This document shows, in pieces, positions 12,688-23,586 of a stretch of 64,000 bases of DNA. Positions within the stretch are counted from its first letter, which is position 1. Each line of letters starts with the position of its first letter. This DNA comes from Hydractinia symbiolongicarpus (Eukaryota; Cnidaria; Hydrozoa; Anthoathecata; Hydractiniidae), in assembly GCF_029227915.1 (NCBI RefSeq), contig NC_079884.1, positions 2,172,001 through 2,236,000 of the forward strand, written 5' to 3'. The notes beneath the pieces were generated by a model. That model did not search any database. It was not told the origin of the DNA and saw nothing but the letters and a program-made list of their open reading frames with translations. A program made the position numbers and the translations under genes.

Positions 12688-14179
12688 AAGTCAATTTTTA
12701 CTGTGGGACCCATCGTAGCCGTTAGGACGCGCTAAAGAAGTAGAGACAGTTTCAAAAATTACACTTGAATGACTTTCTAACGGTATCAGTCCGTTTCAAT
12801 TACAACGGTTCTGTCACATAATCGTACCATCATGCACTTAACGAGATTTTTCCGATGTTACCAGGTTTCATCGCTTTTAACAGTAAAAAACGATTGACTG
12901 TGGGACTTAATTGAACTGATTCTTGACTTTGATCTGATAAATGTGATAAATGAGACAATTGAACTCCAAGAGGTAACATTCTTCTTAACGCAACATGTTT
13001 GTCGGAACTCAGCCATTACACTGGACCCTGTGGTAGCGCTTCAATTAAAAATTTAGATAAATAAGTCATTTTTACTGTGGGACAAATCCTAACCGTTAGT
13101 GCGCGCTGAGGAAATAGCGACAGTTTCAAAAACCACATTTCTTTGACTTTCTAACGGTGGCAGTCCGTTTCAGTTACAACGGTTGGGTCACATATTTGTA
13201 CCAACATGTATTTAGCGATATTTTTCTGATATTACCAGGTTGCATCGATTTTAACAGTAAAACGATTTACTGTGGGATTTAATTGAACTGCTTTTTGACT
13301 TTGATCTGATAAATGTGATAAGTCAGACAATTGGACTCCAAGAAGTAACATTCTTCTTAACTCGACATGTTTGTCGGAACTCAGCGATTACATTGGACGC
13401 TGTGGTAGCGCTTCAATTAAAAATTTAGATAAATAAGTCATTTTTACTGTGGGACAAATGCTAACCGTTAGTGCGCGCTGAGAAAATAGCGACAGTTTCA
13501 AAAACCACATTTCCTTGACTTTCTAACGGAGGCAGTCCGTTTGAGTTACAACGGGTGCGTCACACATTCGTACCAACATGTATTTAGCGATATTTTTCTG
13601 ATATTACCAGGTTGCATCGATTTTAACAGTAAAACGATTGACTGTGGGATTTAATTGAACTGATTTTTGACTTTGATCTGTTAAATGTGATAAATGAGAC
13701 AAAAGCACTCCAAGAAATAACATTCTTCTTAACTCGACATGATTGTCGGAACTCAGCGATTACACTGAACCCTGTGGTAATGCTTCATTTAAAAATCTAG
13801 ATGAATAAGTCTTTCCTTAGTGTGGGACGAATCTTGGCCGTTAGCCCGCGCCGAAAAAATAGAGACATTCTCAAAAACTACATTTCATTAATTTCTTGGC
13901 GGTATCAATCCGTTTGAGTTACAATGGTTGCGTCACATATTCGTACCAACCTGTATTTAGTGACATTTTTCCGATATTACTTAGTTGTATCGCTTTTAAC
14001 AGTGAAACGATTGAATGTGGGACTTAATTAAACTGATTCTGGAGTGTGACCTTATAAATGTGATAAATGAGCCAATTGGACTCCAAGGATAAACATTCTT
14101 CTTAATATGACATGATTGCTGGAATTCAGCGATTACACTAGGCTCTGTGGTAGCGCTTTATTTAAAAATTTAGAAAAAT
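12688..14179. repeat. HOR-A copy 7, four-monomer variant from an M1/M2 fusion (1492 bp)
   Basis: Monomers start at 12688 (M1/M2 fusion, 375 bp), 13063 (M3), 13435 (M4) and 13807 (M5). The fusion keeps M1 sequence to at least 'caggtttcatcg' (about 12868) and is M2 from the 'ttaattgaactgattcttg' block (variant base at 12913) to its end. It lost one monomer by a different fusion from the M2/M3 units. The left switch interval is the same as that of the patch in copy 6. Confidence 0.92.
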
Positions 14180-16045
14180 AAGTCAATTTTTACTGTGGGA
14201 CCCATCGTAGCCGTTAGGACGCGCTAAAGAAGTAGAGACAGTTTCAAAAATTACACTTGAATGACTTTCTAACGGTATCAGTCCGTTTCAATTACAACGG
14301 TTCTGTCACATAATCGTACCATCATGCACTTAACGAGATTTTTCCGATGTTACCAGGTTTCATCGCTTTTAACAGTAAAAAACGATTGACTGTGGGACTT
14401 AATTCAACTGATTTTTCACTTTGATCTGATAAATGTGATTAATGAGACAATTGAACTCCAAGAAATAACATTCTTCTTAATTCGACATGATTGTCGGAAC
14501 TCAGCGATTACACTGGACTCTGTGGTAGCCCTTCATTTAAAAATTTAGATAAAGAAGTCATTTTTGCTGTGGGTCAAATCCTAGCCGTTATCGCGCGCTG
14601 AAGAAACAGAGACAGTTTCAAAAACTCCATTTAATTGACTTTCTAACGGTATCAGTCCGTCTCAATTACAACGGTTCCGTCACATATTCGTACCATCATG
14701 CACTTAACGACATTTTTCCGATGTTACCAGGTTGCATCGCTTTTAACAGTAAAAAACGATTGACTGTGGGACTTAATTGAACTGATTCTTGACTTTGATC
14801 TGATAAATGTGATAAATGAGACAATTGAACTCCAAGAGGTAACATTCTTCTTAACGCAACATGTTTGTCGGAACTCAGCCATTACACTGGACCCTGTGGT
14901 AGCGCTTCAATTAAAAATTTAGATAAATAAGTCATTTTTACTGTGGGACAAATCCTAACCGTTAGTGCGCGCTGAGGAAATAGCGACAGTTTCAAAAACC
15001 ACATTTCTTTGACTTTCTAACGGTGGCAGTCCGTTTCAGTTACAACGGTTGGGTCACATATTTGTACCAACATGTATTTAGCGATATTTTTCTGATATTA
15101 CCAGGTTGCATCGATTTTAACAGTAAAACGATTTACTGTGGGATTTAATTGAACTGCTTTTTGACTTTGATCTGATAAATGTGATAAGTCAGACAATTGG
15201 ACTCCAAGAAGTAACATTCTTCTTAACTCGACATGTTTGTCGGAACTCAGCGATTACATTGGACGCTGTGGTAGCGCTTCAATTAAAAATTTAGATAAAT
15301 AAGTCATTTTTACTGTGGGACAAATGCTAACCGTTAGTGCGCGCTGAGAAAATAGCGACAGTTTCAAAAACCACATTTCCTTGACTTTCTAACGGTGGCA
15401 GTCCGTTTGAGTTACAACGGGTGCGTCACACATTCGTACCAACATGTATTTAGCGATATTTTTCTGATATTACCAGGTTGCATCGATTTTAACAGTAAAA
15501 CGATTGACTGTGGGATTTAATTGAACTGATTTTTGACTTTGATCTGTTAAATGTGATAAATGAGACAAAAGCACTCCAAGAAATAACATTCTTCTTAACT
15601 CGACATGATTGTCGGAACTCAGCGATTACACTGAACCCTGTGGTAATGCTTCATTTAAAAATCTAGATGAATAAGTCTTTCCTTAGTGTGGGACGAATCT
15701 TGGCCGTTAGCCCGCGCCGAAAAAATAGAGACATTCTCAAAAACTACATTTCATTAATTTCTTGGCGGTATCAATCCGTTTGAGTTACAATGGTTGCGTC
15801 ACATATTCGTACCAACCTGTATTTAGTGACATTTTTCCGATATTACTTAGTTGTATCGCTTTTAACAGTGAAACGATTGAATGTGGGACTTAATTAAACT
15901 GATTCTGGAGTGTGACCTTATAAATGTGATAAATGAGCCAATTGGACTCCAAGGATAAACATTCTTCTTAATATGACATGATTGCTGGAATTCAGCGATT
16001 ACACTAGGCTCTGTGGTAGCGCTTTATTTAAAAATTTAGAAAAAT
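14180..16045. repeat. HOR-A copy 8, complete five-monomer unit (1866 bp)
   Basis: Monomers start at 14180 (M1), 14555 (M2), 14929 (M3), 15301 (M4) and 15673 (M5). M1 carries 'gatttttcactttg', also seen in copies 1 and 3. M4 carries 'tgagaaaatagcg' and its tail 'ggtaatgcttc', both shared with copies 5-7. Confidence 0.95.
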
Positions 16046-17537
16046 AAGTCAATTTTTACTGTGGGACCCATCGTAGCCGTTAGGACGCGCTAAAGAAGTA
16101 GAGACAGTTTCAAAAATTACACTTGAATGACTTTCTAACGGTATCAGTCCGTTTCAATTACAACGGTTCTGTCACATAATCGTACCATCATGCACTTAAC
16201 GAGATTTTTCCGATGTTACCAGGTTTCATCGCTTTTAACAGTAAAAAACGATTGACTGTGGGACTTAATTCAACTGATTTTTCACTTTGATCTGATAAAT
16301 GTGATTAATGAGACAATTGAACTCCAAGAAATAACATTCTTCTTAATTCGACATGATTGTCGGAACTCAGCGATTACACTGGACTCTGTGGTAGCCCTTC
16401 ATTTAAAAATTTAGATAAAGAAGTCATTTTTGCTGTGGGTCAAATCCTAGCCGTTATCGCGCGCTGAAGAAATTGACACAGTTTCAAAAACTCCATTTAA
16501 TTGACTTTCTAACGGTATCAGTCCGTCTCAATTACAACGGTTGGGTCACATATTTGTACCAACATGTATTTAGCGATATTTTTCTGATATTACCAGGTTG
16601 CATCGATTTTAACAGTAAAACGATTTACTGTGGGATTTAATTGAACTGCTTTTTGACTTTGATCTGATAAATGTGATAAGTCAGACAATTGGACTCCAAG
16701 AAGTAACATTCTTCTTAACTCGACATGTTTGTCGGAACTCAGCGATTACATTGGACGCTGTGGTAGCGCTTGAATTAAAAATTTAGATAAATAAGTCATT
16801 TTTACTGTGGGACAAATGCTAACCGTTAGTGCGCGCTGAGGAAATAGCGACAGTTTCAAAAACCACATTTCCTTGACTTTCTAACGGTGGCAGTCCGTTT
16901 GAGTTACAACGGGTGCGTCACACATTCGTACCAACATGTATTTAGCGATATTTTTCTGATATTACCAGGTTGCATCGATTTTAACAGTAAAACGATTGAC
17001 TGTGGGATTTAATTGAACTGATTTTTGACTTTGATCTGTTAAATGTGATAAATGAGACAAAAGCACTCCAAGAAATAACATTCTTCTTAACTCGACATGA
17101 TTGTCGGAACTCAGCGATTACACTGAACCCTGTGGTAACGCTTCATTTAAAAATCTAGATGAATAAGTCTTTCCTTAGTGTGGGACGAATCTTGGCCGTT
17201 AGCCCGCGCCAAAAAAATAGAGACATTCTCAAAAACTACATTTCATTAATTTCTTGGCGGTATCAATCCGTTTGAGTTACAATGGTTGCGTCACATATTC
17301 GTACCAACCTGTATTTAGTGACATTTTTCCGATATTACTTAGTTGTATCGCTTTTAACAGTGAAACGATTGAATGTGGGACTTAATTAAACTGATTCTGG
17401 AGTGTGACCTTATAAATGTGATAAATGAGCCAATTGGACTCCAAGGATAAACATTCTTCTTAATATGACATGATTGCTGGAATTCAGCGATTACACTAGG
17501 CTCTGTGGTAGCGCTTTATTTAAAAATTTAGAAAAAT
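16046..17537. repeat. HOR-A copy 9, four-monomer variant (1492 bp)
   Basis: Monomers start at 16046 (M1), 16421 (M2/M3 fusion), 16793 (M4) and 17165 (M5). The M2/M3 switch has the same breakpoint interval as in copy 4 ('caattacaacggtt' / 'gggtcacatatttg') and the related variant 'aattgacacag', so the two probably descend from one fusion. Confidence 0.93.
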
Positions 17538-19029
17538 AAGTCAATTTTTAATGTGGGACCCATCGTAGCCGTTAGGACGCGCTAAAGAAGTAGAGACAGT
17601 TTCAAAAATTACACTTGAATGACTTTCTAACGGTATCAGTCCGTCTCAATTACAACGGTTCTGTCACATAATCGTACCATCATGCACTTAACGAGATTTT
17701 TCCGATGTTACCAGGTTTCATCGCTTTTAACAGTAAAAAACGATTGACTGTGGGACTTAATTCAACTGATTTTTGACTTTGATCTGATAAATGTGATTAA
17801 TGAGACAATTGAACTCCAAGAAATAACATTCTTCTTAATTCGACATGATTGTCGGAACTCAGCGATTACACTGGACTCTGTGGTAGCCCTTCATTTAAAA
17901 ATTTAGATAAAGAAGTCATTTTTGCTGTGGGTCAAATCCTAGCCGTTATCGCGCGCTGAAGAAATAGACACAGTTTCAAAAACTCCATTTAATTGACTTT
18001 CTAACGGTATCAGTCCGTCTCAATTACAACGGTTGGGTCACATATTTGTACCAACATGTATTTAGCGATATTTTTCTGATATTACCAGGTTGCATCGATT
18101 TTAACAGTAAAACGATTTACTGTGGGATTTAATTGAACTGCTTTTTGACTTTGATCTGATAAATGTGATAAGTCAGACAATTGGACTCCAAGAAGTAACA
18201 TTCTTCTTAACTCGACATGTTTGTCGGAACTCAGCGATTACATTGGACGCTGTGGTAGCGCTTCAATTAAAAATTTAGATAAATAAGTCATTTTTACTGT
18301 GGGACAAATCCTAACCGTTAGTGCGCGCTGAGGAAATAGCGACAGTTTCAAAAACCACATTTCCTTGACTTTCTAACGGCGGCAGTCCGTTTGAGTTACA
18401 ACGGTTGCGTCACACATTCGTACCAACATGTATTTAGCGATATTTTTCTGATATTACCAGGTTGCATCGATTTTAACAGTAAAACGATTGACTGTGGGAT
18501 TTAATTGAACTGATTTTTGACTTTGATCTGTTAAATGTGATAAATGAGACAAAAGCACTCCAAGAAATAACATTCTTCTTAACTCGACATGATTGTCGGA
18601 ACTCAGCGATTACACTGAACCCTGTGGTAACGCTTCATTTAAAAATCTAGATGAATAAGTCTTTCCTTAGTGTGGGACGAATCTTGGCCGTTAGCCCGCG
18701 CCGAAAAAATAGAGACATTCTCAAAAACTACATTTCATTAATTTCTTGGCGGTATCAATCCGTTTGAGTTACAATGGTTGCGTCACATATTCGTACCAAC
18801 CTGTATTTAGTGACATTTTTCCGATATTACTTAGTTGTATCGCTTTTAACAGTGAAACGATTGAATGTGGGACTTATTTAAACTGATTCTGGAGTGTGAC
18901 CTTATAAATGTGATAAATAAGCCAATTGCACTCCAAGGATAAACATTCTTCTTAATATGACATGATTGCTGGAATTCAGCGATTACACTAGGCTCTGTGG
19001 TAGCGCTTTATTTAAAAATTTAGAAAAAT
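17538..19029. repeat. HOR-A copy 10, four-monomer variant (1492 bp)
   Basis: Monomers start at 17538 (M1), 17913 (M2/M3 fusion), 18285 (M4 position) and 18657 (M5). The fusion again carries 'aatagacacag' and the copy-4 breakpoint. The monomer at 18285 has an M3-like head ('caaatcctaacc') and M4-like body. Two four-monomer units now stand in tandem (16046 and 17538). Confidence 0.92.
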
Positions 19030-22000
19030 AAGTCAATTTTTACTGTGGGACCCATCGTAGCCGTTAGGACGCGCTAAAGAAGTAGAGACAGTTTCAAAAA
19101 TTATACTACAATGACTTTCTAACGGTATCAGTCCGTTTCAATTACAACGGTTCTGTCACATAATCGTACCATCATGCACTTAACGAGATTTTTCCGATGT
19201 TACCAGGTTTCATCGCTTTTAACAGTAAAAAACGATTGACTGTGGGACTTAATTCAACTGATTTTTGACTTTGATCTGATAAATGTGATTACTGAGACAA
19301 TTGAACTCCAAGAAATAACATTCTTCTTAATTCGACATGATTGTCGGAACTCAGCGATTACACTGGACTCTGTGGTAGCCCTTCATTTAAAAATTTAGAT
19401 AAAGAAGTCATTTTTGCTGTGGGTCAAATCCTAGCCGTTATCGCGCGCTGAAGAAACAGAGACAGTTTCAAAAACTCCATTTAATTGACTTTCTAACGGT
19501 ATCAGTCCGTCTCAATTACAACGGTTCCGTCACATATTCGTACCATCATGCACTTAACGACATTTTTCCGATGTTACCAGGTTGCATCGCTTTTAACAGT
19601 AAAAAACGATTGACTGTGGGACTTAATTGAACTGATTCTTGACTTTGATCTGATAAATGTGATAAATGAGCCAATTGGACTCCAAGGATAAACATTCTTC
19701 TTATTATGACATGATTGTCGGAACTCAGCGATTACACTGGACTCTGTGGTAGCCCTTCATTTAAAAAATTAGATAAAGAAGTCATTTTTGCTGTGGGTTA
19801 AATCCTAGCCGTTATCGCACGCTGAAGAAGTAGAGACAGTTTCAAAAACTCCATTTAATTGACTTTCTAACGGTATCAGTCCGTCTCAATTACAACGGTT
19901 CCGTCACATATTCGTACCATCATGCACTTAACGACATTTTTTCAATGTTACGAGGTTGCATCGCTTTTAACAGTAAAAAACGATTGACTGTGGGACTTAA
20001 TTGAACTGATTTTTGACTTTGATCTGATAAATGTGATAAATGAGACAATTGAACTCCAAGAGGTAACATTCTTCTTAACGCGACATGTTTGTCGGAACTC
20101 AGCCATTACACTGGACCCTGTGGTAGCACTTCAATTAAAAATTTAGAGAAATAAGTCATATTTACTGTGGGACAAATCCTAACCGTTAGTGCGCGATGAG
20201 GAAATAGTGACAGTTTCAAAAACCACATTTCTTTGACTTTCTAACGGTGGCAGTCCGTTTCAGTTACAACGGTTGGGTCACATATTCGTACCAACATGTA
20301 TTTAGCGATATTTTTCTGATATTACCAGGTTGCATCGATTTTAACAGTAAAACGATTTACTGTGGGATTTAATTGAACTGCTTTTTGACTTTGATGTGAT
20401 AAATGTGATAAGTCATACAATTGGACTCCAAGAAGTAACATTCTTCTTAACTCGACATGTTTGTCGGAACTCAGCGATTACATTGGACCCTGTGGTAGCG
20501 CTTCAATTAAAAATTTAGATAAATAAGTCATTTTTACTGTGGGACAAATCCTAACCGTTAGTGCGCGCTGAGGAAATAGCGACAGTTTCAAAAACCACAT
20601 TTCCTTGACTTTCTAACGGTGGCAGTCCGTTTGAGTTACAACGGTTGCGTCACACATTCGTACCAACATGTATTTAGCGATATTTTTCTGATATTACCAG
20701 GTTGCATCGATTTTAACAGTAAAACGATTGACTGTGGGATTTAATTGAACTGATTTTTGACTTTGATCTGTTAACTGTGATAAATGAGACAAAAGCATTC
20801 CAAGAAATAACATTCTTCTTAACTCGACATGATTGTCGGAACTCAGCAATTACACTGGACCCTGTGGTAACGCTTCATTTAAAAATTTAGATGAATAAGT
20901 CTTTCCTTAGTGTGGGACCAATCTTGGCCGTTAGCACGCGCCGAAAAAATAGGGACATTCTCAAAAACTACATTTCATTAATTTCTTAGCGGTATCAATC
21001 CGTTCGAGTTACAATGGTTGCGTCACATATTCGTACCAACCTGTATTTAGTGACATTTTTCCGATATTACTTAGTTGTATCGCTTTTAACAGTGAAACGA
21101 TTGAATGTGGGACTTAATTAAACTGATTCTGGAGTGTGACTTTATAAATGTGATAAATGAGCCAATTGGACTCCAAGGATAAACATTCTTCTTAATATGA
21201 CATGATTGTCGGAACTCATCGATTACACTGGACTCTGTGGTAGCCCTTCATTTAAAAATTTAGATAAAGAAGTCATTTTTGCTGTGGGTCAAATCCTAGC
21301 CGTTATCGTGCGCTGAAGAAATAGAGACAGTTTCAAAAACTCCATTTAATTGACTTTCTAACGGTATCAGTCCGTCTCAATTACAACGGTTCCGTCACAT
21401 ATTCGTACCATCATGCACTTAACGACATTTTTCCGATGTTACGAGGTTGCATCGCTTTTAACAGTAAAAAACGATTGACTGTGGGACTTAATTGAACTAA
21501 TTTTTGACTTTGATCTGATAAATGTGATAAATGAGACAATTGAACTCCAAGAGGTAACATTCTTCTTAACGCGACATGTTTGTCGGAACTCAGCCATTAC
21601 ACTGGACCCTGTGGTAGCGCTTCAATTAAAAATTTAGATAAATAAGTCATTTTTACTGTGGGACAAATCCTAACCGTTAGTGCGCGCTGAGGAAATAGCA
21701 AAAGTTTCAAAAACCACATTTCCTTGACTTTCTAACGGTGGCAGTCCGTTTGAGTTACAACGGTTGTGTCACACATTCGTACCAACATGTATTTAGCGAT
21801 ATTTTTCTGATATTACCAGGTTGCATCGATTTTAACAGTAAAACGATTGACTGTGGGATTTAATTGAACTGCTTTTTGACTTTGATCTGATAAATGTGAT
21901 AAGTCAGACAATTGGACTCCAAGAAGTAACATTCTTCTTAACTCGACATGTTTGTCGGAACTCAGCGATTACACTGGACCCTGTGGTAGCGCTTCAATTA

Positions 22001-22347
22001 AAAATTTAGATAAATAAGTCATTTTTACTGTGGGACAAATACTAACCGTTAGTGCGCGCTGAGAAAATAGCGACAGTTTCAAAAACCACATTTCCTTAAC
22101 TTTCTAACGGTGTCAGTCCGTTTGAGTTACAACGGTTGGGTCACATATTCGTACCAACATGTATTTAGCGATATTTTTCTGATATTACCAGGTTGCATCG
22201 ATTTTAAAAGTAAAACGATTTACTGTGGGATTTAATTGAACTGCTTTTTGACTTTGATCTGATAAATGTGATAAGTCAGACAATTGGACTCCAAGAAGTA
22301 ACATTCTTCTTAACTCGACATGTTTGTCGGAACTCAGCGATTACATT
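19030..22347. repeat. Scrambled HOR-A monomers left of the retrotransposon
   Basis: Monomer starts are 19030 (M1), 19405 (mosaic), 19779 (M2), 20153 (M3), 20525 (M4-like), 20897 (M5/M1 fusion), 21270 (M2), 21644 (M3/M4-like) and 22016 (M3-like, interrupted). The mosaic at 19405 runs M2, then M5-type ('gagccaattggactccaagg'), then an M1 tail. The fusion at 20897 changes from M5 to M1 at 'gacatgattgtcggaac', the same place as the last switch of the 19405 mosaic. Sequence identity to the regular units is lower here than at 2240-19029. Confidence 0.88.
22340..22347. repeat. Target-site duplication, left copy
   Basis: The 8-bp 'attacatt' directly precedes the element tail and is repeated at 23579-23586. 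Removing the insert and one copy gives 'gcgattacattgg', the normal satellite sequence, and a 372-bp monomer (22016-22347 plus 23587-23626). This is the expected scar of target-primed insertion. Confidence 0.85.
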
Positions 22348-22390
22348 TCTTTTCTTTCTTTTCTTTTCTTTCTTTCTTTCTTTTCTTTTC
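22348..22390 (-). repeat. GAAA-type 3' tail of the retrotransposon (TTTC/TTTTC microsatellite on +)
   Basis: On the plus strand the segment is made only of runs of T separated by single C. On the element's strand it reads as repeated GAAA and GAAAA units ending exactly at the target-site duplication. A simple-repeat or A-rich 3' end is typical of LINEs and fixes the element's orientation. Confidence 0.9.
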
Positions 22391-22392
22391 AA

Positions 22393-22398
22393 TTTATT
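22393..22398 (-). promoter_or_regulatory. Putative polyadenylation signal AATAAA of the retrotransposon
   Basis: TTTATT on the plus strand is AATAAA on the element strand, lying about 150 nt after the RT stop codon and just before the GAAA tail. Position and sequence fit a polyadenylation signal. In such an AT-rich 3' end a chance match is possible. Confidence 0.5.
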
Positions 22399-22543
22399 TA
22401 AAGTCGATTATTCACATATTTACAATAGTTTCCAAAAAAAAAGTAATTAAGAAAACTAATCTAAATCGACTAAATTTTTTTTATGTTTACAATTAAATAA
22501 AATCATTTTTTTTATATATATAAACAATAATAACAACAAAGTT
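22399..22543 (-). other. 3' untranslated region of the retrotransposon
   Basis: A 145-bp AT-rich stretch between the RT stop codon (22544-22546) and the AATAAA signal, with long A/T runs and a 'tatatata' block. No open frame of note and no similarity to the satellite. It is taken as the element's 3' UTR because it lies between coding end and tail. Confidence 0.75.
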
Positions 22544-23548
22544 CTATAAAGGGACCTTACATTCATCACAGTTACATTTAGATCCGTCCCACATTTTAAT
22601 CATGCTTTTAAAAACTTTAAGGTTGTCACATCGTTTCAAATGTGATGGTAGGTTATTCCAAATCTTTGGTCCCAGGGCTGATAAGCTATTAGTTCCAAAA
22701 GTCGCGGTCCTTTTCCTTGAGACTACCAAATTATTTGTATTTTGTTCTCTGACTGTCCTACCGTTATCATTTAAACAAAATATATCTTTCATAAAAAGGG
22801 GGCTGCTGTTATTTATAGTTTTAGAGATTTCTATACACAATGACCGTAAGCGATTTACATTCATGTGACTCTTGCTGGAATTTTTAAGTAAATTTTCGTA
22901 TGTACTTACCGTATCATTATACAGAAATCTTAATGCTCGTTTTTGTATCATTTCGACTTTAGATAAAGATTTAGAAGAAGAAAAATGCCATATAAGGGAA
23001 CAATAATTGAAATTTGCGTAGATAAAACTTTGAACTAAAATATATTTTGCTTGAAAGGATAAGAAACTTCTAAATCGAAATAAGGCATTTAGTTGGGCTG
23101 ATGCTTTGCGACACAAATCACTAACGTGTCTGTCAAAATTTAATTTATTGTCTATAGTCACACCTAGTAATTTCACGTTATTTTTACTTTCAATAGTTTT
23201 ATTTCCTATATTAAATTTTAGACCTAAATTATCTGCCTTATTCTTTGTCAGAATTATCGAGTGAAACTTTTCAGGGTTTGCAATCATTTTATTCTCTTTT
23301 AACCAGGAGAGGGCAGTTTTAGCTTCGTTTTCTAAAGTATTTATCAAATTAGGAATAGAATTTGAGAAGTTGGATATTGTGTTATCATCAGCGTAATTAT
23401 GTAGCTTATATTTTTCTATAAAAAGAAACAAATCATTTATAAATATATTGAATATGATAGGTCCCAAAATAGAACCTTGTGGTACACCAGATAAGATAAT
23501 TTGAAATAGACTATAGATCCCATTTATTCGAGTGGCTTGCTCTCTATC
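22544..23548 (-). pseudogene. Reverse transcriptase, C-terminal fragment of non-LTR retrotransposon ORF2
   Basis: The frame is open for 334 codons plus TAG. It begins inside the RT domain with DREQATRING, then SGVPQGSILGP (motif B), FNIFINDL, and the catalytic YADD (motif C). Numbered from the TTG at 23467, YADD lies at 25-28, WLKENKMIANPEKF at 55-68, LLGVTID at 100-106 (palm end), NYCSLIW at 154-160 and QKRALRFLY at 175-183. It ends with GPKIWNNLP and a Cys cluster (Cys298, Cys300, Cys303). The endonuclease and the RT finger motifs, including the first catalytic Asp, are absent through 5' truncation, so it cannot be an active enzyme. The apparent start at 23467 is TTG, which is Leu inside the motif and not an initiator. 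With no frameshift or stop, the insertion looks young. Whole elements encode an endonuclease plus RT used for target-primed reverse transcription. Confidence 0.93.
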
Positions 23549-23578
23549 ACATTGGACCTATTACATTTTTCATACTCT
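23549..23578. other. 5' junction filler of the retrotransposon
   Basis: Between the last RT codon and the right target-site duplication lie about 30 bp that contain 'cattggacc' and 'tattacatt', two imperfect copies of the flanking satellite 'attacattggacc'. This looks like template switching onto the target during second-strand synthesis. Exact element limits at this end are uncertain by a few bases. Confidence 0.65.
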
Positions 23579-23586
23579 ATTACATT
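23579..23586. repeat. Target-site duplication, right copy
   Basis: 'attacatt' followed by 'ggaccatgtggtag', the normal continuation of the satellite monomer, and matching 22340-22347. It restores monomer register across the insertion. Confidence 0.85.

Larger units (their letters stand above)
1..22347. repeat. Satellite DNA array, left part (about 372-bp monomers)
   Basis: Continuous head-to-tail tandem repeat. Successive 'aagtc' phase marks fall at 1, 375, 749, 1123, 1495, 1867, 2240, 2615 and so on to 22016, with spacings of only 372-375 bp. Blocks recurring in nearly every monomer include ACTGTGGGA, CTAACGG, CATGTATTTAG, TTTTAACAGT, ATTCTTCTTAA and TTTAAAAATTTAG. The reading frame is broken by frequent stops on both strands, so this is non-coding. 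The array is cut at 22347 by the retrotransposon and resumes in exact register after it. Satellite identity is seen directly; a centromeric or heterochromatic role is inference. Confidence 0.98.
22348..23578 (-). mobile_element. 5'-truncated non-LTR retrotransposon (CR1/Jockey-like) inserted in the satellite
   Basis: A 1231-bp non-satellite segment inside one monomer. Read on the minus strand it has, in order, a short scrambled 5' junction (23578-23549), an open reverse-transcriptase C-terminal coding segment (23548-22544), an AT-rich 3' untranslated part with a TTTATT/AATAAA signal, and a purine tail of GAAA/GAAAA units. An 8-bp duplication flanks it. There are no terminal repeats, integrase or transposase, so it is a LINE-type element that lost everything upstream of RT motif B by 5' truncation. 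The class is clear; assignment to the CR1/Jockey group rests on RT style and is less certain. Only one copy occurs in the window. Confidence 0.93.

Noticed and set aside
22268-22450. 60-codon open frame on the plus strand
   Set aside because: It runs from satellite into the TTTC tail of the retrotransposon; its Phe/Leu/Ser-rich end is only the microsatellite translated.
22602-22868. 88-codon open frame on the plus strand
   Set aside because: It is the antisense shadow of the reverse transcriptase frame.
22348-23578. LTR retrotransposon, DNA transposon or viral insertion
   Set aside because: There are no terminal repeats, integrase, protease, RNase H or transposase. The simple-repeat tail, 5' truncation and RT motif style are those of a non-LTR element.
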